The position numbers and the translations under genes are program-made. Shown piece by piece: positions 1 through 6,258 of a DNA stretch of 7,037 nucleotides (position 1 is its first letter; the number at the start of each line of letters is the position of its first letter). Below the pieces are notes generated by a model, which worked only from the letters and a program-made list of their open reading frames with translations, made no database searches and had not been told where the DNA came from. This DNA is from Planctomycetaceae bacterium (GTDB lineage Bacteria; Planctomycetota; Planctomycetia; Pirellulales; Pirellulaceae), in NCBI GenBank assembly GCA_003506095.1, contig DNWZ01000679.1, forward strand, positions 1 through 7,037, written 5' to 3'.

Positions 1-1272
1 CGAACCTTGGTCCGAGCGCTGCGCCAAGAACTGTCGATCCCGATTCACTTCCACACCCACGACACCGCCGGCACTCAAGTCGCATCGATCCTTGCCGCCG
101 CCGACGAAGGGCTGCAGATCGCCGATGCCGCCATGGCACCCATGTCTGGCGGAACGTCCCAGGTGAATCTCAATACCCTGGTCGAAGCGTTGCGTTTCAC
201 ATCGCGGCAAAGCGAGTTAAAGACCGATCCGTTGACCGAACTTGCGAACTATTGGCAAGCGGTTCGCGAGTTCTATCTGCCGTTTGAAAGCCTGACATTA
301 CCTGCGACCGGCGACTTGTATGAACACGAAATGCCCGGCGGACAGTATACAAACCTGTTCCAACAAGCTCGCGCGCTGGGGCTGGCCGATCGCTGGGCCG
401 AGGTTTGCAAGATGTACGCCGAAGTCAATCAAATGCTGGGCGATATTGTTAAGGTGACGCCGACCAGCAAGTCCGTCGGTGACCTCGCCTTGTTCATGAT
501 TGCCGGTGACCTGTCGGTTGAAGATGTATTAAGCGGCAGCAAGCCGATCGCGTTCCCTGCATCCGTGATCGACCTAGTGGCAGGACGCATGGGCCAACCA
601 CCAGGCGGATTCCCGCAAAAGGTGAAAGAGGTGATCCTCGGTAACGAACCCGAAATGCTCGGCCGTCCTGGCGAAACGATGCCGCCAGCGGACGTCGATG
701 CCGCGCGCGAAAAAGCATCCGAACATTTGGACGGCGAAGCCACCGACGCCGAGACGGTTTCGTACCTGCTGTATCCAAAAGTCTTCACTGATTTCGCAAA
801 ACATCAAAGGGAGTATGGCGAAGTCAGTCGCTTGCCGACGCCAAACTTCTTCTACGGTCAACAGCCCGGTGACGAGATTGCGGTCGATATCGAAAAGGGC
901 AAGCGGCTGATTATTAAGTATCTAGCAACCGGCAGCGCGTATCCCGATGGCACGCGGACCGTGTTCTTTGAGCTCAACGGTCAACCACGCGAAATCACCG
1001 TGATTGACCGGTCGCTCGAGCCCGAAACCAAGGCTTCGATCAAAGCGGATCCGGATGATCCGAAACAGGTTGGTGCGTCGATGCCCGGCATGGTGATCAA
1101 CGTCGCTGTCGGTGAAGGCGACAAGATCAAAGCCGGGCAAAAGCTAATGGTGCTTGAAGCGATGAAAATGGAAACGACCATCAACGCGCCCAGCGATGGC
1201 GTCGTCGCGAAAATCACCGCCAAAGCGGGAACCCAAGTCGCCGCTGGCGATCTGCTGTTGACGATGGCTTAG
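1..1272 (+). CDS. pyc: Pyruvate carboxylase, C-terminal third (5' end outside window)
   Basis: This enzyme carboxylates pyruvate to oxaloacetate using biotin, ATP and bicarbonate, replenishing the TCA cycle in the cytoplasm. The frame is open from base 1, so the gene begins upstream; about 423 codons are present of a usual 1,100-1,150. Visible parts in order: the end of the carboxyltransferase TIM barrel with the metal-binding HxH in HFHTHDT (fragment residues 17-22) and AMAPMSGGTSQ; the conserved carboxylase segment with YEHEMPGGQYTNL and GDIVKVTPTSKSVGDLA; and a C-terminal biotinyl domain with EAMKMET, whose lysine (codon 1165-1167) is the biotin attachment site. The carbamylated active-site lysine of the family should lie upstream. 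The TPTSK segment and the fused biotinyl domain favour pyruvate carboxylase over a separate oxaloacetate decarboxylase alpha chain, which remains the alternative. It ends in TAG. The gene appears intact and unrelated to the cas genes. Confidence 0.95.
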   Translation, partial: RTLVRALRQELSIPIHFHTHDTAGTQVASILAAADEGLQIADAAMAPMSGGTSQVNLNTLVEALRFTSRQSELKTDPLTELANYWQAVREFYLPFESLTLPATGDLYEHEMPGGQYTNLFQQARALGLADRWAEVCKMYAEVNQMLGDIVKVTPTSKSVGDLALFMIAGDLSVEDVLSGSKPIAFPASVIDLVAGRMGQPPGGFPQKVKEVILGNEPEMLGRPGETMPPADVDAAREKASEHLDGEATDAETVSYLLYPKVFTDFAKHQREYGEVSRLPTPNFFYGQQPGDEIAVDIEKGKRLIIKYLATGSAYPDGTRTVFFELNGQPREITVIDRSLEPETKASIKADPDDPKQVGASMPGMVINVAVGEGDKIKAGQKLMVLEAMKMETTINAPSDGVVAKITAKAGTQVAAGDLLLTMA

Positions 1273-1653
1273 CGTTTAGAGAACGCAAACGATTCGCCCG
1301 CGCGATTATACGTACTAAAGTATCGTCCGGGCCGCACTCGACTTGACCACCCAGTCGCCAACGCTGTGACTTCCCCAGACGCACGCTTTAGCCAATTCAC
1401 CGAAGTGCTGTCGCAAAAAATGCGTGGCATCATTGGGAGCGTTCCCAGGCTTTGGTTGTCTTCGAACACGCGGAGGCTCTCGGCAACGCGCCTGCTCATT
1501 TGCTTCAAAAACGTGTAACCGTACGACGTAAATCGGTTGATTTGCCCGCCCCATCGAGCGACGATTATGAGGTAACGGTCAACGAAGCGGATGTTCCCGC
1601 AGGCAGCACGATTCATCGCCTGTTTTAATCCTTGATTCGCGAAGCAGAAAATC
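1273..1653. other. Intergenic stretch of 381 bp, no confident gene
   Basis: No recognisable domain, RNA gene or clear terminator was found. Two long frames are open here: one on the - strand (1679 down to 1269, 136 codons, running into the start of the Uma2 gene) and one on the + strand in the pyc frame directly after its TAG, closing at TAA 1516-1518. Having both strands open in GC-moderate DNA says little. The peptides have a strongly biased, Arg/Ser-rich make-up with no motif I know. It could be a decayed gene or a copy of a dispersed planctomycete repeat, but I cannot show either from this window. Confidence 0.5.
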
Positions 1654-2307
1654 ATGACTTCCACGATCCGTGAGAACACGTCTCCTTACCGGGCCTACAC
1701 GCCGCCGCTGGAAAGCGGTGATGTGTTGGATGCAGCGGAGTACTGGCGACGCTACGGCGCAACGCCGGATAAGGTGAAAGCGGAACGGATCAATCGGAAG
1801 GTGTACATCATGAGTCCGTTGCGCGCAGTGCATCATGGGAATCCCCACCTGCTGCTTGCCCAGTGGATTGCCCACTACGCCATGCATGATCGGACATTAA
1901 TCGGCTCGGATAATGCAACCATTCGTCTTAACACCGACAACGATCCGCAACCCGATCTGTGCTTGCTTCGTGTCAACGGCCAAACGCGATTCGACGACGA
2001 AGGCTACATCATCGGTGCTCCCGAAATGATCGTTGAGATCGCAGGCTCTTCGGCGAGTTATGACTTCGGCGAAAAACGCGACGTCTACGAAGCAGCCGGG
2101 GTCGGTGAGTATCTCGTGTTCGAAACGATCGAAGGTCGTATCGCTTGGTGGCAATCAAAGAACGGACAATTTGCGGAGATCCAGCCCGAGGATGCGATTT
2201 ACAAGAGCATCCTGTTTCCCGGTTTATGGCTTGATGCCGATGCGCTACGCTCCGCAAACTCGCTCAAGCTGATCCAAACCTTGCAACAGGGAATCGAATC
2301 CGTGTGA
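1654..2307 (+). CDS. Uma2 family (DUF820) PD-(D/E)XK nuclease-like protein
   Basis: This 217-residue protein has the layout of the Uma2 family, a group of restriction-endonuclease-fold proteins expanded in cyanobacteria and planctomycetes and mostly of unknown role. Visible signatures are AERINRKVYIMSP (residues 43-55, the family's E-x-I-x-G/R-x-V-x-x-MSP strand), PDLCLL with D101, PEMIVEIAGSS with E128, and YDFGEKRDVYEAAGVGEYLVF with K141. D101, E128 and K141 fit the expected catalytic D-E-K set. An in-frame TGA at 1633-1635 leaves ATG 1654 as the only sensible start; no good Shine-Dalgarno site precedes it. The TGA stop overlaps the GTG start of the cas4 stub by 4 bp (GTGA, 2304-2307), suggesting a shared transcript and coupled translation. 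Nuclease fold and family are well supported; a link to CRISPR adaptation is only inferred from the overlap. No transposase lies nearby. Confidence 0.88.
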   Translation: MTSTIRENTSPYRAYTPPLESGDVLDAAEYWRRYGATPDKVKAERINRKVYIMSPLRAVHHGNPHLLLAQWIAHYAMHDRTLIGSDNATIRLNTDNDPQPDLCLLRVNGQTRFDDEGYIIGAPEMIVEIAGSSASYDFGEKRDVYEAAGVGEYLVFETIEGRIAWWQSKNGQFAEIQPEDAIYKSILFPGLWLDADALRSANSLKLIQTLQQGIESV

Positions 2308-2504
2308 GCTACAGCGACGATGAACTGCTGCCCATCTCTGCACTGCAACATTTGGTGTTCTGCGAACGCCAGAGTGCACTGATCCACGTTGAACGTTTGT
2401 GGGCCGAGAACCAATTGACCGTCGAAGGCAACCTGCTGCACAAAAAAGCTCACGAAGCCTCGCACGAAACCATCCGAGGTGTTCGTGTCGTGCGTGGACT
2501 GTGA
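2304..2504 (+). pseudogene. cas4: cas4, truncated N-terminal fragment (66 codons)
   Basis: Cas4 is an Fe-S cluster nuclease that trims and orients prespacers with Cas1-Cas2. The fragment starts at GTG 2304 with SYSDDELLPISALQHLVFCERQSALIH, a typical subtype I-C Cas4 N-terminus. C20 in FCERQ is the expected first cluster cysteine, and ENQLTVEGNLLHKKAHEASHE holds the conserved histidine segment (about H46). The protein stops after RGVRVVRGL, where intact family members continue into the nuclease core. Only 66 of about 200 residues remain; the later acidic and lysine catalytic residues and the C-terminal cysteine cluster are missing. The TGA stop lies inside the first unit of a tandem repeat beginning at 2501, so the break coincides with the repeat border. 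I found no 3' remnant of cas4 downstream. Very likely non-functional as an adaptation nuclease. An intact copy could exist after cas7 beyond the window. Confidence 0.85.
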
Positions 2505-2596
2505 AAACGCGTTGGGTGCCACGTGAAAATGCGTTGGGTGCCACGTGAAAATGCGTTTGGTGCCACGCATGGAAAACGCGTTTGGTGCCACGCATG
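2501..2596 (+). repeat. Four-unit tandem repeat at the cas4 break
   Basis: Four head-to-tail units lie at 2501-2522, 2523-2544, 2545-2571 and 2572-2596. The shared core is GAAAAYGCGTTKGGTGCCAC. Units 1 and 2 are 22 bp and differ at one base. Units 3 and 4 carry an extra GCATG after the core and TTTGG in place of TTGGG, and unit 4 lacks the leading GT. The block encodes nothing on the + strand and supplies the stop codon of the cas4 stub. I recognise this as resembling dispersed repeats of Rhodopirellula-type genomes, but that is memory and not a search. Confidence 0.9.
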
Positions 2597-2646
2597 CTTT
2601 AGCCACAACCTCACGCGAGTAAATCGTATCCGATTGTTGGTGGAAT

Positions 2647-2738
2647 CAATTGAAGCGTGATGAATGGCGCCAACCGACGTGATGAGTAGCCCGGAGGGCC
2701 AACACAACACCGTCCAGCAGAATTCATCACTGCAATTG
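2647..2738. repeat. Inverted-repeat element enclosing repeat copy 1 (MITE-like)
   Basis: The left arm is CAATTG (2647-2652), four bases, then GTGATGAAT (2657-2665). The right arm is ATTCATCAC (2722-2730), two bases, then CAATTG (2733-2738). The arms are inverted copies apart from the 4-versus-2-base linker, and they enclose 56 bp holding the GGAGGGCC core. This is the geometry of a small non-autonomous palindromic element. No target-site duplication is obvious. Confidence 0.5.
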
Positions 2739-2804
2739 TGGTGAGTAGCCCGGAGGGCCACAGGCCGACACAACACCGTCCAGCAGCATTCTTCACTGCA
2801 ATTG
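2684..2804 (+). repeat. Two direct copies of a ~60-bp repeat with AGCCCGGAGGGCC core
   Basis: Copy 1 spans 2684-2738 and copy 2 spans 2743-2804. Both begin GAGTAGCCCGGAGGGCC, continue through ACACAACACCGTCCAGCAG and end in TGCAATTG. Copy 2 has about 7 extra bases (ACAGGCC) after the core, and a few substitutions near the end. The GCCCGGAGGGC core is an imperfect palindrome. The arrangement is non-coding and fits a dispersed genomic repeat that has duplicated locally. Confidence 0.88.
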
Positions 2805-2953
2805 GGTCGTCACGATCAATCCGATCGCCAACAACAAATCACCACAACCAGCAACCAACACTTCCCGCTCCCACGTCAAGAATCGAAAAATTTTTTACGC
2901 AGTTTGGACAAATGGTGTCCCTGTGTCGTTATCAGTCATTTTCAAATGCTAGA

Positions 2954-2993
2954 CTTCGCGGATTGCTCGCCAAACCACCGGTTATCCGCAAAG
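2954..2993. other. Stem-loop with nested hairpin in the cas3 upstream region
   Basis: CTTCGCGGAT (2954-2963) pairs with ATCCGCAAAG (2984-2993) with one mismatch. The 20-base loop contains a second small stem, AACC-ACC-GGTT (2973-2983), ending next to the outer stem. No U-tract follows, so it is not a standard terminator. It could be part of a structured RNA or untranslated leader, or chance. Confidence 0.35.
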
Positions 2994-3242
2994 TGTCGCA
3001 CTAGATTGATTCAGTTCATAGAAAACGCGAAGACCAATTGCAGTGCGGATGTTAAAACTCGGGACGTTCGCATGCAAAAACCCTGACACACCAACTGTGA
3101 ACGCAAATATGGCTTTCTCAGTTGCGCATACTCGCATACTCGCAAAAATTTTTCCCCGGCAAAGTTTCGCCAACTGAACAACATTCCGGCTTAACAAAAA
3201 AGTAAATGTTAAAACCAAAAAACTTTAGGTGCCTGCGAGCAG

Positions 3243-3261
3243 ACGAGTCACACGAACTCGT
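3243..3261. promoter_or_regulatory. Possible operator: 6-bp inverted repeat with 7-bp spacer
   Basis: ACGAGT (3243-3248) and ACTCGT (3256-3261) form perfect arms around CACACGA. The 19-bp size suits a dimeric regulator site. A -10-like AGATTAAT follows at 3273-3280. It lies 135 bp before the cas3 start, so it could control the cas operon. No regulator gene is in the window and the call rests on symmetry alone. Confidence 0.25.
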
Positions 3262-3395
3262 TACGCTACATAGATTAATAGGCGTCAGAAAACCAAAAAC
3301 TCAATAAGCTGAACATGCTTCCAACCCTTTTCCTCACGACAAATGATATGTTGGGTTGTTGCGAACGTCCTAATTTGATTTTCAAGTAACATTAC

Positions 3396-5813
3396 ATGCA
3401 ATCCAGATGGTTCGCACACAGCGGAAACGGCCCAAAACGTGATGAGCGTTTTGAAACAATTTTCGAACACGTCGATGCGGTGACACGACGTGCATCGCAG
3501 TATGCCGCAGCGTTTAACGCGGAAGAACAGGCTCGTGCTGCTGGGCTATTTCATGATCTCGGAAAATACTCCTCGCAGTTCCAGCGTCGCTTGCACGACT
3601 GGCGCGAACCGGGCCGCGATCATTGGACGCTCGGAGCTTGGGCATTATTGGGCCAGAAAAAGACTTCCGCAATCATGCCCGCACTGGCAATTCTTGGACA
3701 TCATGCCGGACTTCCATCACTCGACAGTCTTACCAGCCTCAACCAGCGATTGAGCCGTGTGCTAAACGACGAGCCCCAGCGTTTCACGACGTCATCCGTT
3801 CAAGACCACCAGGCGGCGATGAAGCAATTCTTGGCTGACGGATTTGAAATGCCTCGGTTATCCGGAAACGGGCTGGTTCCCCGACATTCTCAAGCCGCCG
3901 ACATGCTCGACACACGAATGTTGTTCTCAACACTCGTAGACGCGGATTTTGTTGAAACCGAAGCCCACTTCGAAGGCGATTCCGAAACGCATCGACGCCC
4001 ACGCGACGAAGGCGCTGCTATGCAAATCGAAGAATTGATCGCCGCACTGGACCGATACACAACGAAATTCTTGATCGAATCCCCCTCAGCCATCGATGCT
4101 TTGCGGCAACGTTTGGCCGAACGTTGCGTTGACGTCGGAGCGACTCATGAACTCGGTGCATTCACACTCTCCGCCCCGACCGGATTCGGTAAAACCATTG
4201 CGATGCTGCGATTCGCATTGGAACACGCTCGTAAGCACACGCTTCGTCGCATCGTAGTCGTGATGCCGTTTCTCAACATCATTGATCAGACCGCAGCGAT
4301 TTATCGCGAGATCTTTCCAACCCTGCAATTCGGTGATGGAATCGTTCTCGAGTCACATTCCGCAGCCGGTTGCGATGTCGATGCAAACGACCAGGACTCC
4401 GTGACACGCACAGAAATTCGACGCCGAGTTTTGTCTCAAAATTGGGACGCGCCGATCGTATTGACCACCAACGTGCAATTGCTCGAATCACTACACGCCC
4501 ACCGTCCGTCGCGTTGTCGGAAATTGCATCGACTTGCCAGCAGTGTCGTCCTGTTCGATGAAGTGCAAACGTTACCTCCGAAATTAGCGGTCGCAACATT
4601 GGCCACCTTGTCGCGACTGTGCGACCCATCGGGACCATTTCGTACAAGCGTGTTATTTGCCACTGCGACTCAGCCCGCTTTCGAGTCGCTATCGAAACGT
4701 GTTTCGCAAATCATCGACCCGAACAAGTTCACTGGCAAACCGCCGACATGGCAGCCTGTCGAAATCAACGACGCCGGGCGCGAGATGTTCGCCATTGCGT
4801 CCACGCGAGTACGTGTGCGTTGGGAACAGGACCAACCGATCGCTCTGGGCGATCTTGCGTCGTGTTTGGCGGAACATCGTCAATCGCTTTGTATCGTCAA
4901 TCTGAAACGCCACGCAATCGACTTAGCATTGGCTGTCGCGGCGACCTGTGACAGTGTTTTGCATCTCTCCACAAATATGACACTCGGTCATCGCACTCAA
5001 GTACTCAACGAAGTTCGTAAACGATTAAACGGTAACCAACCGATTCACCTGATTGCTACGCAGTGCGTTGAAGCGGGCGTTGACTTGGATTTTCCTGTGG
5101 TCATGCGGGCTCTTGCGCCTCTGGAAGCGATCGCACAAGCGGCAGGTCGCTGCAACCGCAATGGCCACCGACCGACTTGCGAGATGACCGTCTTCTCAAT
5201 CAACGACCGCGATGACAGCGGCCGTGCCCGTCGCGCGTATCCGCCCGGCTACGATGCGGCCGTTGCAGCAACGAATCTCTTTTTGAATACCGTGTTGTCG
5301 CATGGACCTGATGAAGCACCCGAGATCCTCAATGATCCAGATCGCATGAGTGACTACTTTCGATTGTTTTACGCTTTGAGGGGAAGGGATCGCGAACAGC
5401 AACCTGACGAAGCGGAACTGCTGGACGCCATTCGTGCTGGCGACTTTGCCAAGACCGAAGCGAACTATCGCCTAATTGATCAGAACATGATTCACATCGT
5501 GGTCCCATACGATAGTGAGTCGTCGGCCAAGTTGATTGAAGAGGCGACAGAGACCGCGAATGAACAAGGCGGGATGACGCCCAAGCAGATACGCCGCTGG
5601 CAACACCTCGCCTCCGCTCACGCAGTTAGCGTCTATCGGCCTCGTGATGACGACGATTTGTTCAACCGCCTACTACCGATCCATTTCGGATATGGAATGA
5701 GCGAGAGTTCTGGACCGATCACGTCAGAAATCACGTGGTGGTACCCCGCATCCACTGATTGCTACGACGCCTTGGTTGGCCTGCAGTTGGCCGAAACCAA
5801 CTGGGTCATGTAG
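3396..5813 (+). CDS. cas3: CRISPR-associated helicase/nuclease Cas3, type I-C, full length
   Basis: Cas3 is recruited by the target-bound Cascade complex and unwinds and degrades target DNA. The 805-residue protein has both expected domains. The N-terminal HD nuclease shows H25, HDLGKYS (H53, D54, K57), DHWTLGA (H76) and GHHAGLP (H102-H103). The superfamily 2 helicase follows: Walker A APTGFGKT (residues 260-267, K266), DEVQ box FDEVQTLPP (D388, E389), motif III ATATQP (422-427), motif V ATQCVEAGVDLDFP, and motif VI QAAGRCNRNG (581-590, R585 and R588). All key residues appear present, so it should be active. An in-frame TAA at 3387-3389 fixes ATG 3396 as the first possible start; no Shine-Dalgarno site is visible. 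DEVQ in place of DExH is usual for Cas3. It is the first gene of the operon and is followed by a 188-bp gap before the next gene. The I-C assignment rests mainly on the downstream cas5c. Confidence 0.96.
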   Translation: MQSRWFAHSGNGPKRDERFETIFEHVDAVTRRASQYAAAFNAEEQARAAGLFHDLGKYSSQFQRRLHDWREPGRDHWTLGAWALLGQKKTSAIMPALAILGHHAGLPSLDSLTSLNQRLSRVLNDEPQRFTTSSVQDHQAAMKQFLADGFEMPRLSGNGLVPRHSQAADMLDTRMLFSTLVDADFVETEAHFEGDSETHRRPRDEGAAMQIEELIAALDRYTTKFLIESPSAIDALRQRLAERCVDVGATHELGAFTLSAPTGFGKTIAMLRFALEHARKHTLRRIVVVMPFLNIIDQTAAIYREIFPTLQFGDGIVLESHSAAGCDVDANDQDSVTRTEIRRRVLSQNWDAPIVLTTNVQLLESLHAHRPSRCRKLHRLASSVVLFDEVQTLPPKLAVATLATLSRLCDPSGPFRTSVLFATATQPAFESLSKRVSQIIDPNKFTGKPPTWQPVEINDAGREMFAIASTRVRVRWEQDQPIALGDLASCLAEHRQSLCIVNLKRHAIDLALAVAATCDSVLHLSTNMTLGHRTQVLNEVRKRLNGNQPIHLIATQCVEAGVDLDFPVVMRALAPLEAIAQAAGRCNRNGHRPTCEMTVFSINDRDDSGRARRAYPPGYDAAVAATNLFLNTVLSHGPDEAPEILNDPDRMSDYFRLFYALRGRDREQQPDEAELLDAIRAGDFAKTEANYRLIDQNMIHIVVPYDSESSAKLIEEATETANEQGGMTPKQIRRWQHLASAHAVSVYRPRDDDDLFNRLLPIHFGYGMSESSGPITSEITWWYPASTDCYDALVGLQLAETNWVM

Positions 5814-5889
5814 TGAAACGCGTGATTCCTGAAAATCGACAAGTTGCTGCAAGTCGTTCTCAGGCAATCACTTGCGTTTCCGTAAGCTG

Positions 5890-5924
5890 GTTTCAATCCA
5901 CGCGGATGAAAGAAAATTTCCGCG
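5890..5924 (-). CRISPR. Solitary type I-C CRISPR-repeat-like hairpin (pseudo-repeat)
   Basis: Read on the - strand, the site has a stem CGCGGA (complement of 5919-5924), a 12-base AT-rich loop, TCCGCG (complement of 5901-5906), then TGGATTGAAAC (complement of 5890-5900). Type I-C repeats end in GCGTGGATTGAAAC, with the stem directly before the last 11 bases; Cas5d cuts at the stem base to leave an 11-nt 5' handle. Both the terminal sequence and its position after the stem match. It differs in total length (35 versus about 32 bp) and in an enlarged loop without the usual C/G-rich stem. I see no second copy, so it is not an array. It lies antisense to the operon, in the cas3 to small-gene gap. 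It may be an array relic, a Cas5d processing or binding site, or a crRNA-like RNA whose guide would start with CAGCTTACGG. Confidence 0.55.
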
Positions 5925-5988
5925 AAACAGTTGCAATAACCGGACATTCGCCAATGATACGTCCAGCTAACTGAAACGCACACACAAA

Positions 5989-5993
5989 AAGGA
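5989..5993 (+). promoter_or_regulatory. Ribosome binding site of the small gene
   Basis: AAGGA stands 8 bases before ATG 6002, which decides this start over an in-frame TTG at 5996, only 2 bases from the site. Confidence 0.7.
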
Positions 5994-6001
5994 ACTTGCG
6001 A

Positions 6002-6211
6002 ATGACCGTTCTTGAACAGCAACTTATCGAAGCTTACGCCGCCATCAACGCTACTGTCGACCGCATACTTGCTTCGGCGGAGCTCAAAGAGCAGTTTCGC
6101 CGACTCATGGATTCCGCAGGCGATGAACTCACCGACGAAGAACTGGCAAAAAGACTTTTGAATTTACGCAAATCGGGGAAGCTGCCTCGTAAATTCCGCC
6201 AACCCCGTTAA
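6002..6211 (+). CDS. Unrecognised small protein (69 aa) between cas3 and cas5
   Basis: I do not recognise this protein. From ATG 6002 it reads MTVLEQQLIEAYAAINATVD and continues through a mostly helical, charged sequence. The middle has an acidic stretch DELTDEELAKRLL, and the end is basic: LLNLRKSGKLPRKFRQPR. There is no signal peptide, membrane segment, cysteine pair or known motif. The basic tail could contact nucleic acid, but that is only composition. A good ribosome binding site, codon use like the neighbours and the same strand as the cas genes support a real gene. It lies 188 bp after cas3 and 54 bp before cas5, so it is probably co-transcribed. Candidates include an accessory or regulatory protein of the I-C locus, a small antitoxin-like protein, or an unrelated passenger; nothing here separates them. 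It is not a canonical I-C cas gene; a compact Cas11-like protein is unlikely, since I-C Cas11 is made from within cas8c. Confidence 0.65.
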   Translation: MTVLEQQLIEAYAAINATVDRILASAELKEQFRRLMDSAGDELTDEELAKRLLNLRKSGKLPRKFRQPR

Positions 6212-6253
6212 GGTTATTTCGCTTCCCCCACATTGTTGCATTTATTAAAATCT

Positions 6254-6258
6254 AGGAG
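6254..6258 (+). promoter_or_regulatory. Ribosome binding site deciding a TTG start for cas5
   Basis: AGGAG lies 7 bases before TTG 6266. An upstream in-frame TTG (6233) has no such site, and starting there would add an 11-residue extension atypical of the family. Confidence 0.65.

Larger units (their letters stand above)
2805..3395. other. Non-coding 591-bp stretch upstream of cas3
   Basis: No gene is supported here; short open frames have no recognisable protein content. The composition is clearly more AT-rich than the flanks, with A/T tracts at 2886-2896 and 3144-3153 (AAAAATTTTT), a tandem 8-mer CATACTCG at 3127-3142, and A-rich runs at 3190-3230. It holds small hairpins: GGACA/TGTCC at 2906-2920, a larger one at 2954-2993, and ACGAGT/ACTCGT at 3243-3261. 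The cas promoter should lie in its 3' part. A weak pair TTGGGT (3351-3356) and TTTGAT (3374-3379) at 17-bp spacing is possible but unconvincing. No CRISPR repeat was found in it. Confidence 0.6.

Noticed and set aside
2501..2596. Tandem units considered as a CRISPR array
   Set aside because: The units abut with no spacers and do not resemble I-C repeats.
2199..2776. Overlapping - strand frames with repeated HVAPNAFS-like peptides
   Set aside because: They are translations of the non-coding tandem repeats and antisense to Uma2 and cas4.
3127..3142. Tandem 8-mer CATACTCG x2
   Set aside because: Too short and only two copies; likely slippage, with no sign of function.
2738..3218. Short frames on both strands in the cas3 upstream region
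   Set aside because: Low-complexity or AT-rich content, no ribosome binding sites or motifs, and mutually overlapping.
5814..5838. Possible second repeat-like segment (GCGTGATTCCTGAAAA) resembling the I-C repeat end
   Set aside because: It needs a missing base and a 3-base insertion to match, is in the opposite orientation to the 5890-5924 site, and has no stem before it.
5814..5974. A 53-codon frame beginning GTG directly after the cas3 TAG (TAGTG) and filling the gap
   Set aside because: No ribosome binding site, no recognisable protein content, and the pseudo-repeat lies inside it. Reinitiation is possible but unsupported.
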